Positions 25,364 to 33,348 of a stretch of DNA of 64,000 nt are shown here, in pieces. The DNA comes from an uncultured Bacteroidota bacterium (GTDB taxonomy: Bacteria; Bacteroidota; Bacteroidia; Bacteroidales; P3). The DNA lies in assembly GCA_902774395.1 (NCBI GenBank), contig CACYIK010000009.1, positions 18,545 through 82,544 of the forward strand, given 5' to 3'. The notes beneath the pieces are model-generated. The model did no database searches and was not told the origin of the DNA. It saw nothing but the letters and a program-made list of their open reading frames with translations. The stretch's first letter is position 1. Each line of letters begins with the position of its first letter. The position numbers and the translations under genes were made by a program.

Positions 25364-26458
25364 ATGAAAAAGATACTCATAAGTTTGATCGCGGTACTCT
25401 TTATGACAGTACCTACCACGCTTCGCGCTGAAGAGGGCGAGGCGATAGATGCGGGATCGGAGATTATCGGACATGTCACCGATGCCCATTCATGGCACCT
25501 GTTCGACTATGTCTCCGACGGTGAGACCCACGCTGTGGCCATTCCCCTGCCTGTCATCGTGATCAACGACGGCCATGTCGACATCTTCATGTCGTCGAAG
25601 TTCCACCACGGCCACGCCGACTACAAGGGCTACCGTCTGATTGGCGGCGGCTCCGAGAAAGAGGAGATAGCCTGTGTAGGACCCGACGGCGAGCTCCTGC
25701 TCGATGCCGAGGGCAACGTGGTAAAACCGCTGGACCTCTCCATCACCAAGACCTCGGCAGCCATCATGATTTCGGTGGCTCTGCTGATAGTCATCGTGAT
25801 GGTGGCCAAGCGCGGCTACAAGAAACGTCCCAACCAAGCTCCCCACGGCCTGCAGAGTCTCGTGGAGATGCTGGTGGTCTTCGTGCGCGACGACATTGTA
25901 CGTCCGATGATAGGGGAGAAGAAGTACCAGAAATACTTGCCCTATCTGCTGACGTTGTTCTTCTTCATCTTCTTCAGCAATATCTTGGGACTGATACCTA
26001 TCTTCCCGGCAGGTGCCAATATCAGCGGCAATATCGCCGTCACCGCCACCTTGGCTATCATCACCTTCCTGATTACCAATATCAGCGGCAACAAGCACTA
26101 TTGGATTGATATCTTCAACACCCCCGGCGTCCCCGCCTGGCTGAAGATATTCCCTTTGATGCCGTTGGTAGAGCTGATGGGTGTCTTCACCAAGCCCATC
26201 GTGCTGATGATCCGTCTATTTGCCAATATGACTGCTGGCCATATCGTCATCCTCGGATTCATCTTCCTCATCTTCATCCTCAGCAACCTCTTCGGTTCGC
26301 TGGTGGGAGGAGGTGTGACGATAGTGAGCATCTTCTTCAGCGTCTTTATCTCGCTGCTGGAATGCCTGGTGGCCTACCTGCAAGCCTTCGTCTTCACCAT
26401 GCTCACCTCGCTCTATATCGGTATGGCCGTGGAAGAGCCGCATCACGCTGAAGCCTAA
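25364..26458 (+). CDS. atpB: F0F1 ATP synthase subunit a
   Basis: Subunit a carries protons past the c-ring. The 364-aa protein has a signal-like N-terminal segment, a long periplasmic insert (about residues 25-125) typical of Bacteroidetes, and five to six membrane helices from residue 125 on. The essential Arg is in MIRLFANMTAGH (about residue 285), and the C-terminal helix includes LQAFVFTMLTSLYIGMA. The next gene is pgk, not atpE: no other ATP synthase subunit is present nearby, which is unusual. The 81-aa gene lies directly upstream. Confidence 0.93.
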   Translation: MKKILISLIAVLFMTVPTTLRAEEGEAIDAGSEIIGHVTDAHSWHLFDYVSDGETHAVAIPLPVIVINDGHVDIFMSSKFHHGHADYKGYRLIGGGSEKEEIACVGPDGELLLDAEGNVVKPLDLSITKTSAAIMISVALLIVIVMVAKRGYKKRPNQAPHGLQSLVEMLVVFVRDDIVRPMIGEKKYQKYLPYLLTLFFFIFFSNILGLIPIFPAGANISGNIAVTATLAIITFLITNISGNKHYWIDIFNTPGVPAWLKIFPLMPLVELMGVFTKPIVLMIRLFANMTAGHIVILGFIFLIFILSNLFGSLVGGGVTIVSIFFSVFISLLECLVAYLQAFVFTMLTSLYIGMAVEEPHHAEA

Positions 26459-26461
26459 GAA

Positions 26462-26518
26462 ACCCTAGGTTCTCCTAGGCGATCCTAGGTGCTCCTAGGT
26501 TTTCCTAGGAACTCCTAT
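26462..26518 (+). repeat. CCTAGG word array
   Basis: Six or seven copies of a 9-10 nt word built on CCTAGG (TCCTAGGTGC, TCCTAGGTTT) lie between atpB and pgk. The only other copy in the window is at 36548-36597. The word is a palindrome, so the array can fold on itself. Confidence 0.85.
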
Positions 26519-26551
26519 TAAACAAAATAATTATAAAACCCCAAACAACTC

Positions 26552-27748
26552 ATGAAAAGTATAAAAGATATCAATTTTGCAGGCCGCAAGGTGCTGCTGC
26601 GTGTGGACTTTAACGTCCCTATGAACGACCAGAAGCAGATTACCGACGACACCCGTATGCGTGAGTCTATGCCCACCATCGAGAAACTGCTCAAAGACGG
26701 TGCCGCCATCATCATTATGGCCCACTTTGGCCGTCCCAAGAAGGGTGGCTTCGAGCCCGAACTCACCCTCGAGCCGGTGGCTAAGTATCTCGAGACCCTC
26801 GTGAACCGTCCCGTGAAGTTCACCCAGGAACTGCTCGGCAGTGGCAAACCCGAGGCTATGGCCAAGGAGCTGAAGAGTGGCGAAGTGATGCTTCTTGAGA
26901 ACATCCGCTTCTATCCCGAAGAGACTAAAGGCGGCGAGGACCTCGCCCGCCAGCTGGCCGCCCTTGGAGACTGCTACATTAACGACGCCTTCGGTGCCGC
27001 CCACCGCGAGCACTCGTCGACTGCCGTCATCGCCAAATTCTTCCCCAACGACAAATACTTCGGCTTCCTCATGGAGAACGAGGTGCGCAACCTCGAGAAG
27101 CTGATGCAGAATCCGCCGCGTCCCTTCACCGCCATCATCGGCGGCAGCAAGGTGAGCTCGAAGATCGGCATCCTTGAGAACCTCCTCAACAAGGTCGACA
27201 ACATGATTATCATCGGCGGCATGCGCTACACCTTCACCAAAGCCCTTGGTGGCAAGATCGGCAACAGCATCTGCGAGGACGACAAGCTCGACCTGGCCCG
27301 CGAGCTGATGCGCCGCATGGACGAGAAGGGAGTGAAGTACTACCTGCCCGTCGACAGCGTCATCGGTGACAAGTTCGGCAACGACGCCAATACCCAGATT
27401 GTCGCCTCCGGCGAGGTGCCCGACGGCTGGGAGAGCATGGACTGCGGCCCCGAGAGCTGCAAGGCTATCCACGACATCGTGATGAACAGCAAGACCATCC
27501 TCTGGAACGGTCCTGCCGGTGTCTTCGAACTGGAGACCTTCGCCAAGGGCACCCACAGCATCGCCCGCAGCGTTGCTGAGAGCTGCAAGCAGGGTTGCTT
27601 CGCCGCCGTGGGCGGTGGCGACAGCGTGGCCGCTGTCAAGCAGATGGGTATCGCCGACCAGATGAGCTATGTCTCCACCGGCGGTGGCGCCATGCTTGAA
27701 TATCTCGAAGGCAAAGTCCTCCCCGGTATTAAAGCTATTCAGGACTGA
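26552..27748 (+). CDS. pgk: phosphoglycerate kinase
   Basis: Glycolytic ATP-forming enzyme converting 1,3-bisphosphoglycerate to 3-phosphoglycerate. The 398-aa protein has the N-terminal substrate site VDFNVPM, the hinge/nucleotide segment GGSKVSSKIG, WNGPAGVFE and the C-terminal GGGDSVAAV. No repeat insert is seen here. CCTAGG words lie upstream and TTAAGGACC words downstream. Confidence 0.97.
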   Translation: MKSIKDINFAGRKVLLRVDFNVPMNDQKQITDDTRMRESMPTIEKLLKDGAAIIIMAHFGRPKKGGFEPELTLEPVAKYLETLVNRPVKFTQELLGSGKPEAMAKELKSGEVMLLENIRFYPEETKGGEDLARQLAALGDCYINDAFGAAHREHSSTAVIAKFFPNDKYFGFLMENEVRNLEKLMQNPPRPFTAIIGGSKVSSKIGILENLLNKVDNMIIIGGMRYTFTKALGGKIGNSICEDDKLDLARELMRRMDEKGVKYYLPVDSVIGDKFGNDANTQIVASGEVPDGWESMDCGPESCKAIHDIVMNSKTILWNGPAGVFELETFAKGTHSIARSVAESCKQGCFAAVGGGDSVAAVKQMGIADQMSYVSTGGGAMLEYLEGKVLPGIKAIQD

Positions 27749-27756
27749 TAACTTAA

Positions 27757-27806
27757 GATTGTCAAGGTCCTTAAGGTCCTTAAGGTCTTTAGGGACTTTA
27801 AGGACC
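27757..27806 (+). repeat. CCTTAAGGT word array
   Basis: Five copies of CAAGGTCCTTAAGGTC-type words fill the gap between pgk and the YgiQ gene. This is the word that also occurs in leuS, the A2M gene and murL. Confidence 0.85.
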
Positions 27807-27813
27807 TTTCATT

Positions 27814-29673
27814 ATGGCACATTTCTTGCCGATAACGTTGGATGAGGTAAAGCGCCTCGGGTGGGAACAGGTCGATGTGGTCCTGGTCACTGGCGATGCC
27901 TATATCGACCATCCTTCCTTCGGCACCGCTGTTATCGGGCGCACGCTGGAAGCGGCAGGGTATAAGGTGGCCATCATTCCGCAGCCTAACTGGCGGGATG
28001 ACTTGCGCGACTTCCGAAAATTTGGCAAGCCACGGCTCTTCTTCGGCGTCACCAGCGGCGCTATGGACAGCATGGTGAACCACTACACGGCGGCACGACG
28101 TCTGCGCCACGACGACGCCTATACCCCCGGTGGTCAGGCGGGGTTCCGCCCTGACCGCGCCACCTATGTCTACTCGCGCATCCTCAAGCAGATATACCCC
28201 GACGTGCCGGTTATCATCGCCGGCATCGAGGCCAGCATGCGCCGCCTGGCGCACTACGACTACTGGGACGACAAACTGTTTCCCAGCATCCTCATTGATA
28301 CTCCTGCCGACCTGCTCAACTACGGCATGGGTGAGCGCACGACGCTCAAGATAGCGAAGCTCCTCGACGAGGGCAAGGGCATCGAAGCCTGCTACGGGTT
28401 GCCCCAAGTAGTGTGGGTTTCTCGGAATATTCAGAGTATTCGGAATATTCAGAATAATCCAATAGAGCTGCACGCCTTCGAGGAGTGTAAAAAGAGTAAA
28501 CGCTGCGAGGCGGAGAACTACCAAATCATTGAGCGGGAGAGCAACAAGATAGAGTGTGCCACACTGGTGCAAAAGCACGGCGACCGCTATGTGGTGGTCA
28601 ATCCGCCCGAGCCGCCGATGACCACCGACGAGGTGGATGCCTCGTTCGACTTGACCTACCTGCGCCAGCCGCACCCCAAATACAAGAAGCGCGGCCCCAT
28701 TCCTGCCTTCGAGATGATACGCTGGAGCGTGAACACCCACCGCGGCTGTTTCGGCGGCTGCTCCTTCTGCACCATCAGCGCCCATCAGGGCAAGCAGATA
28801 GCCAGCCGCAGCGAGGCGTCGATTCTCAAGGAGGTGGAACTCATCACTAACGACCCCGAGTTCCACGGCGTGCTCACCGACCTCGGCGGTCCCTCGGCCA
28901 ACATGTGGCGCATGAAGGGCAAGAACACCGACCTCTGCCGCAAGTGTAGCCGCTACAGCTGCTCGATGCCAACGATCTGCAAAAACCTCGACAGCGACCA
29001 CCGCCCGATGATTGACCTGCTGCGTAAGGTGTCCTCGCATCCCAAGGTGAAACATTTATATGTGGGCAGTGGCATCAGGTGCGACCTGTTTCAAGAGGGA
29101 GTGAAAGGGAGTGAAAAGGGAGTGAAAGGGAGTGAAAGGACAAATGTTTCAGTCGGGTCTAATTTTGGTTGGGAGTATTTTAAGCAGGTTGTTTTGCATC
29201 ACACCAGTGGGCGTCTGAAGGTGGCGCCGGAGCATACCTCCGACCATGTGTTGGCGTTGATGCGTAAGCCCTCCTTCAGCCTCTTCCGTGAGACCAAGCG
29301 GCGCTTCGACGAGATATGCAAGCAGGCGGGGCTCCGCTACCAGCTGATACCCTATTTCATCAGCAGCCACCCCGGTTGCCGTCTCGAGGATATGGCACAA
29401 CTGGCTGTGGACATGAAGCAGATGGGCTACCGACTGGAACAGATACAGGATTTCACGCCGACGCCCATGACTCTCTCTACGGAGATGTACTACACCGGCA
29501 TCGATCCCACGACGATGAAGCCCGTCTACGTGGCCACGACCCCCGGCGACAAGGCCGACCAGCGGCGTCTCTTCTTCTTCTATAAGCCCGACCAACAGCG
29601 CGATATCATCGCCAGCCTGCGGCGGCACAATCAGACACATTTCATTCCCAAACTCTTCCCCGGAAAGAGATAA
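27814..29673 (+). CDS. YgiQ-type radical SAM protein
   Basis: A 619-aa radical SAM protein of the UPF0313/YgiQ family. The N-terminal region has FFGVTSGAMDSMVNHYTA and RPDRATYVYSR, characteristic of YgiQ. The radical SAM cluster motif is CFGGCSFC (Cys 312, 316 and 319, a CX3CX2C spacing), with GRLKVAPEHTSDHVL further on. The substrate is unknown. Two in-frame repeat inserts occur: about residues 203-218 (AGAATATTC words, RNIQSIRNIQNN) and about 427-447 (GGGAGTGAAA words followed by AAAGGACAAATG). Confidence 0.9.
   Translation: MAHFLPITLDEVKRLGWEQVDVVLVTGDAYIDHPSFGTAVIGRTLEAAGYKVAIIPQPNWRDDLRDFRKFGKPRLFFGVTSGAMDSMVNHYTAARRLRHDDAYTPGGQAGFRPDRATYVYSRILKQIYPDVPVIIAGIEASMRRLAHYDYWDDKLFPSILIDTPADLLNYGMGERTTLKIAKLLDEGKGIEACYGLPQVVWVSRNIQSIRNIQNNPIELHAFEECKKSKRCEAENYQIIERESNKIECATLVQKHGDRYVVVNPPEPPMTTDEVDASFDLTYLRQPHPKYKKRGPIPAFEMIRWSVNTHRGCFGGCSFCTISAHQGKQIASRSEASILKEVELITNDPEFHGVLTDLGGPSANMWRMKGKNTDLCRKCSRYSCSMPTICKNLDSDHRPMIDLLRKVSSHPKVKHLYVGSGIRCDLFQEGVKGSEKGVKGSERTNVSVGSNFGWEYFKQVVLHHTSGRLKVAPEHTSDHVLALMRKPSFSLFRETKRRFDEICKQAGLRYQLIPYFISSHPGCRLEDMAQLAVDMKQMGYRLEQIQDFTPTPMTLSTEMYYTGIDPTTMKPVYVATTPGDKADQRRLFFFYKPDQQRDIIASLRRHNQTHFIPKLFPGKR
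28420..28465 (+). repeat. GGAATATTCAGA word array in the YgiQ gene
   Basis: Five 9-nt words (GGAATATTC, AGAATAATC) are in frame, the same family as the A2M gene arrays. Confidence 0.8.
29092..29158 (+). repeat. GGGAGTGAAA word array plus AAAGGACAAATG core in the YgiQ gene
   Basis: Four to five copies of GGGAGTGAAA are followed by AAAGGACAAATGTT at 29135-29148. The same core occurs at 54620-54631 beside the same word and at 53662-53673 (minus strand) beside a different word. Confidence 0.85.
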
Positions 29674-29679
29674 AAAACG

Positions 29680-29800
29680 TACTATAGACGTACCAAGACC
29701 GTATCAACACCCTATCATCTCCTACCATGGTAGGAGTTGGTACGGTGTTGGTACGGTGTTGATACGGACTTGATACGGAGATGATACTAGGAATGAGGTA
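29680..29800. repeat. GTATCAACACC inverted word element
   Basis: A left array (GTACCAAGACC, GTATCAACACC), a short spacer CTACCATGGTAGG that is itself palindromic, and a right array of GGTACGGTGTTGG words. A close relative is at 59585-59690. Confidence 0.85.
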
Positions 29801-29814
29801 GTTAGAAAACATGA

Positions 29815-29848
29815 AAAAACCGCGATTTTCGGAGCAATCGCGGTTTTT
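29815..29848 (+). terminator. intrinsic terminator or hairpin after the YgiQ gene
   Basis: Perfect 13-bp stem AAAAACCGCGATT (29815-29827) with 29836-29848 and an 8-nt loop, ending in a T-run on both strands. It may also end transcription from the remnant on the minus strand. Confidence 0.85.
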
Positions 29849-29875
29849 GGATAAAGTCTTGTAACTTTCTGGAAA

Positions 29876-29986
29876 CTAGACCATCTGCTCTAATATTGGC
29901 AACACCTGGACACTGACGCCGTCATCCAAATAAGAGCCAACTCCCAGGAGAATTTCCGAAGAGAGCGGTTTTATCCAACAGGATAA
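29876..29986 (-). pseudogene. C-terminal gene remnant, possibly PII-like
   Basis: A 36-codon frame without a convincing start, ending in ...VLPILEQMV and TAG, preceded in frame by a stop codon. The sequence KPLSSEILLGVGSYLDDGV looks protein-like. The last 14 nt (TAGACCATCTGCTC on the plus strand) equal the end of the PII-like gene at 32981, whose protein also ends in EQMV, and GVSVQVLPILEQMV can be aligned with GIRAFVWNIEQMV. It may be a decayed copy of that family, or chance. The rest of the 411-nt gap 29674-30084 holds a word element and two hairpins. Confidence 0.35.
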
Positions 29987-29994
29987 TTACGACA

Positions 29995-30022
29995 GGAGGG
30001 CGCCCCGCATGGGGCGCCCTCC
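29995..30022. terminator. GC-rich perfect hairpin
   Basis: 12-bp perfect stem GGAGGGCGCCCC with a 4-nt loop (GCAT), followed on the plus strand by TTTGTG. It flanks the gene remnant. It could terminate the lipoprotein gene at 30085, but the T-run is poor on that side. Confidence 0.6.
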
Positions 30023-30084
30023 TTTGTGTGTCGAGATTCCTCTGTGGTTGCTATGAGCAACAACACGTGGGAAGGAAAGAATGA

Positions 30085-30507
30085 TTACAGCTGGTGATAC
30101 AGAAACTCGTTGAGTCCGAGCATGGCCATTATCTGTGCCGACTCGGGGTCGTCCATGGAACGGACAAAGACGTTGTCGCTCGCGCGATAGGTCACAGCAA
30201 ATTGCATGTCTGGTATGCTCAAGGTGGTACCGTCCCAGGTGTAGTGTACAGTGTTGGTTTCATCCACATTGTTTCCTGGCATTTCGAAATGGACAACGCG
30301 ATTGAGAGAATCGGCGGAGATGATTTGGAGTTCGTCGCTCATGACGATTTCCATACCCTGGACGTCTCCTTCATAGTAGAATTTCCATGATGTGCCGACA
30401 AGGTTCTTGGCTTCGTTGTTTTCGTTGTCGTCTTTCGAGCAGGCGACATTCAACATTGCGGCGGCTGCGACAAACAGCAGGGCCATTCTTTTGATGTTCT
30501 TAATCAT
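30085..30507 (-). CDS. small lipoprotein, function unknown
   Basis: A 140-aa lipoprotein with a signal peptide and lipobox NVAC (Cys at about 23), followed by an acidic spacer SKDDNENNEAKN and a domain starting LVGTSWKFYYEGD. The LVGTSW-type start and the beta-rich pattern resemble lipocalin-like lipoproteins common in Bacteroidetes, but I cannot name the family. Base composition is more AT-rich than its neighbours. It lies 25 nt downstream of the M6 protease gene on the same strand and may be cotranscribed. Confidence 0.7.
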   Translation of the reverse strand: MIKNIKRMALLFVAAAAMLNVACSKDDNENNEAKNLVGTSWKFYYEGDVQGMEIVMSDELQIISADSLNRVVHFEMPGNNVDETNTVHYTWDGTTLSIPDMQFAVTYRASDNVFVRSMDDPESAQIMAMLGLNEFLYHQL

Positions 30508-30532
30508 AATTGTGATTTTTAAGGGTTAATAT

Positions 30533-32056
30533 TTATTGTTTTATTATTTTATGATGCAAGATTTGTCCGTCGGGAAGGTGCATCTTCAGCAGGTAGACGC
30601 CTGTGGGCAGTGCCGAGATGGAAAAACTGGATTGTGAGGCGACCAACTGGCAGCATCCCAATGCGTTGAATACCTCTATACGGCTACCTGTGGGGATGCC
30701 CGCCACCGTCAACTGGCTGCTGGCGGGATTGGGATAGACGCAGATAGTGGCATTCTCGTCTCTGTTGTCGGGGATGCCCACCGGCAGGAAGTGCACATGG
30801 AAGGTCAGCGTGCTGTCGTGCTCCTGGATATTGGTAATCTCAAAACTCTGTTCGGGGGTGCCGTCGGTGAGGTAGGGGTGAGGGTCGGTGGAGGGGCCGA
30901 ACGAGGTGCGTCCTGACGCCTGGCTGAAGAAGGCCCGTGCGAGTCGGCCGTTGGTGATGTCGTCGCTGCATTCGGGACGGAAAATCCACAGCAGGTGCAC
31001 GAAGTTCTCGTTGTCGAAAAATGGGTTGTGGTACATTCCTTCCCTGTCGAGAGGTATGCTGTCAACCCAGCGCGAAATCACCAGGCCGGTGCCCGGAATA
31101 CCCTCCTCGAAGAGGTCGGCTTTGTTGCGATACTCGAACACATACCACTGTGTGGTGTCGATAGCTGATTTGATATAGTAGCAGTTCTGAGTGGGGCTCG
31201 AGCCTGCGCTCCGCAGCGTATAGTCGCCGTCGGCAGTGATTTGCACGGGGTCGTCGCCGACATGTAAAATCTTGCTCTTCATGATGGCTGCGGTTTGGCT
31301 GCGGAAATCGCCAGCCCCCATCATATCCCATATCCCCACTTGATTGATGTGGGTATAGTTACGATAATGGTAGAGGTCTGGCAGGTTCAGCGAGTGTCCC
31401 ATTTCGTGGCGGAAAACATTGACAGAGAACATGTCGCGAGAGCCCTCAAATTCCATGTTGAAAGCATCGGGCAAGACTCCGTTGACGGAGACCGGATGGT
31501 CTATTGAATCGTGGGGGAAGAACTCCATGTGTGGCCACAGAAGCTCGCCCCAGCCCTCGACCTCTCCTTTGACGATGAAGCTGACGTTGTCGATGTATCC
31601 GTCGCTGTTGCCGTCGAGCACCACGGAGCTGTCCACCAGATGCTGCGAATCGATGTGCTCAAGCGCGCGAGCCAGCAGCTGGGCCTCGCGCATGGAGATG
31701 CCTATCATCGGGTTTCCTCCCCGGTAGCCGTCGGGATTGTCCGCGCTGTAGGGGCGGTAGTAGCTGCGGGGATGGATGTCCTGATAGGAGACAATCGCGC
31801 CCCCAGACACATTGTTAGGGTACACCGTGTTGTAGTGTATCTGCCCGTAGGAGAGCACATCGAAAAAGTTATAGATGGTGAACTCGCCGGGGGTGCGTCC
31901 GTTGAACATGGTGTCCATGTCGCTGAAGGGGAAGTCGATTTCTTCCTCGTCGGCAAATCGGATGAATACGACCAGATTGGTCAGTTCGGTAGCTGTCTGT
32001 GCCATTGCCACCGGTGACAATAGCATCACAGCCAATAATAGGATGATTTTTTTCAT
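30533..32056 (-). CDS. M6-family metalloprotease with T9SS sorting domain
   Basis: I start at 32056 (MKKIILLLAVMLLSPVAMAQ); the longer frame from 32155 has no support. The 507-aa protein has a signal peptide, an M6 (immune-inhibitor A-like) peptidase domain with zinc site HEMGH in FRHEMGHSLNLPDLYHY, and a C-terminal T9SS type A sorting domain (about the last 70 residues) beginning ICVYPNPASSQLTV and ending in KIIKQ. The sorting domain shows export by the Por/type IX system and release or attachment at the surface. The -7 box is only 4 nt before the ATG. Confidence 0.88.
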   Translation of the reverse strand: MKKIILLLAVMLLSPVAMAQTATELTNLVVFIRFADEEEIDFPFSDMDTMFNGRTPGEFTIYNFFDVLSYGQIHYNTVYPNNVSGGAIVSYQDIHPRSYYRPYSADNPDGYRGGNPMIGISMREAQLLARALEHIDSQHLVDSSVVLDGNSDGYIDNVSFIVKGEVEGWGELLWPHMEFFPHDSIDHPVSVNGVLPDAFNMEFEGSRDMFSVNVFRHEMGHSLNLPDLYHYRNYTHINQVGIWDMMGAGDFRSQTAAIMKSKILHVGDDPVQITADGDYTLRSAGSSPTQNCYYIKSAIDTTQWYVFEYRNKADLFEEGIPGTGLVISRWVDSIPLDREGMYHNPFFDNENFVHLLWIFRPECSDDITNGRLARAFFSQASGRTSFGPSTDPHPYLTDGTPEQSFEITNIQEHDSTLTFHVHFLPVGIPDNRDENATICVYPNPASSQLTVAGIPTGSRIEVFNALGCCQLVASQSSFSISALPTGVYLLKMHLPDGQILHHKIIKQ

Positions 32057-32060
32057 GGTG

Positions 32061-32068
32061 CAAAGATA
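32061..32068 (-). promoter_or_regulatory. -7 box of the M6 protease gene, 4 nt from the ATG
   Basis: TATCTTTG on the minus strand, then CACC, then ATG. Transcription would start at or next to the ATG, implying a leaderless mRNA. Confidence 0.6.
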
Positions 32069-32131
32069 CAAACTTTTTTCCAACCGACCAATTTTTTTTC
32101 CCCCATGCCATCCAGTTGTGTTTTTTTTTCG

Positions 32132-32139
32132 TACTTTTG
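32132..32139 (+). promoter_or_regulatory. -7 box of the acetyltransferase gene
   Basis: TACTTTTG followed by CAGC, 25 nt before the ATG at 32165. No clear TTTG lies at the usual -33 distance. Confidence 0.5.
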
Positions 32140-32164
32140 CAGCGAGAACACACACACATTCTTT

Positions 32165-32752
32165 ATGGCCACTATGGATACTCGACCATTGCAGGGAACA
32201 CAGATATTCGAAGCGATAGACGCCACTGGCACTATCCGCAAGGACGACCCCCGTTTACGCGACATCGAAGCAGAGATGATTCGCAGCCACGCCCTTTGCC
32301 TGCAAATCTCGTCCAAAAGACCCACCGACCCCGACTACAAGGGGCTGTTGGAGGAACTGTTCCAGTGCGAACTCGACGACAGTGTGGCCATCGTTTCGCC
32401 CTTCTATTGCGATTGTGGCTGCCGGATGAAAATAGGGAAAAACATCATCATCAACAAAGGGGCAACGATACTCTCGCCCGGGATAGTCGAAATCGAGGAC
32501 AACGTGTTGATTGCCCCCGAGGTCAAAATCACAACTGTCGACCACGACCTGAGCGACAGGCACAATTTGTTTCATTTCAAGAAAGTAACCCTCCGGGAGA
32601 ATGCATGGATATGCATGGGAGCCATCATCTGCCCGGGCGTGACCATAGGAAGGAATGCCGTCGTCGCCGCCGGTGCCGTCGTCACCAAGGATGTGCCCGA
32701 CAACACGGTGGTGGGAGGAAACCCCGCCCGGGTCATCAAAACGATTGGCTGA
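32165..32752 (+). CDS. maltose/galactoside O-acetyltransferase-like hexapeptide transferase
   Basis: A 195-aa acyl-CoA-dependent O-acetyltransferase of the left-handed beta-helix type. I start at 32165; the longer open frames overlap the promoter. Visible features are the N-terminal helices, YCDCGCRMKIGKNIIINKGA (sugar O-acetyltransferase type), the catalytic-type His in TTVDHDLSDRHN, and coils ending GRNAVVAAGAVVTKDVPDNT and VVGGNPARVIK. The substrate is probably a sugar. It is monocistronic, between the divergent M6 gene and a terminator. Confidence 0.87.
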   Translation: MATMDTRPLQGTQIFEAIDATGTIRKDDPRLRDIEAEMIRSHALCLQISSKRPTDPDYKGLLEELFQCELDDSVAIVSPFYCDCGCRMKIGKNIIINKGATILSPGIVEIEDNVLIAPEVKITTVDHDLSDRHNLFHFKKVTLRENAWICMGAIICPGVTIGRNAVVAAGAVVTKDVPDNTVVGGNPARVIKTIG

Positions 32753-32865
32753 GCCTTGCCATGTCAATATCGGCCCGACACCAGTCTTTCTGTCGGTGAC
32801 CACCGAGGCTTCTTTGTCGGCATGGTAGTCTTGGAGGAAGTGTCCGTGAGCTATATTTGTGACTT

Positions 32866-32900
32866 AAACGGGTGCTGAATCAAAATCAGCACCCGTTTTA
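32866..32900 (+). terminator. intrinsic terminator downstream of the acetyltransferase
   Basis: Perfect 13-bp stem AAACGGGTGCTGA (32866-32878) with 32886-32898, 7-nt loop and TTTT. A TATATTTG box lies just before it (32852-32859), so a short transcript ending here is possible but unproven. Confidence 0.8.
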
Positions 32901-32980
32901 TTTGCCCTCAACAGCACAGGAGGGCAAGAAAGATTCTTCGACCATTGGGTCAATTTCCCACGGTAATACTTAGATATTGG

Positions 32981-33274
32981 TTAGACCATCTGCTCGATAT
33001 TCCAGACGAAAGCCCGGATACCTACCTCTTCATTGCGTTTGTCGAGTTTGCGGACGGAGAGGAGGAGGTCGTCGACTTTGTCGTCGGGGACGACGGTCAT
33101 GATGGCGTTGTTCATCTCGGGCCAGGTATGGGTGCCACGGTGGGGCTCTCCCTTCTCGTTACCGCGACCTTGGACGTTCTCCCAGAAGGTGAAGCCGCGA
33201 ATGCCCAGCATATCGAGCATATACTCGACACGTTCGTTGTTGGCCTGATTGTAGACTATGAGGACTGATTTCAT
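32981..33274 (-). CDS. PII-like small protein of the efflux cluster
   Basis: A 97-aa protein starting MKSVLIVYNQANNERVEYML, with a Gly-rich loop (ENVQGRGNEKGEPHRGTHTW) placed where PII-like proteins have the T-loop, then NNAIMTVVPDDKVDDLLLSV and a C-terminal strand IRAFVWNIEQMV. The alternation fits a PII-like ferredoxin fold, which often binds nucleotides or metals as a trimer. Function is unknown. It lies downstream of the RND pump gene on the same strand, separated by an inverted word element. PII-like naming is by pattern, so moderate confidence. Confidence 0.6.
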   Translation of the reverse strand: MKSVLIVYNQANNERVEYMLDMLGIRGFTFWENVQGRGNEKGEPHRGTHTWPEMNNAIMTVVPDDKVDDLLLSVRKLDKRNEEVGIRAFVWNIEQMV

Positions 33275-33277
33275 ATT

Positions 33278-33348
33278 AATTAGGAATTTTGAATTAGGAA
33301 TTAGGAATTGGACTGAGGCGATAATTCCTAATTCCTAATTGCTAATTA
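33278..33348. repeat. AATTAGGAATT inverted word element
   Basis: Left array AATTAGGAATTTTGAATTAG, spacer GGACTGAGGCGATA (33310-33322) and right array AATTCCTAATTCCTAATT. The end of the RND gene (stop at 33346) touches the right arm. The spacer matches the core seen in other elements. Confidence 0.85.

Noticed and set aside
32852..32900. A small RNA from a TATATTTG box to the terminator
   Set aside because: Only the box and the hairpin support it and the transcript would be very short; I could not separate it from the terminator of the acetyltransferase gene.
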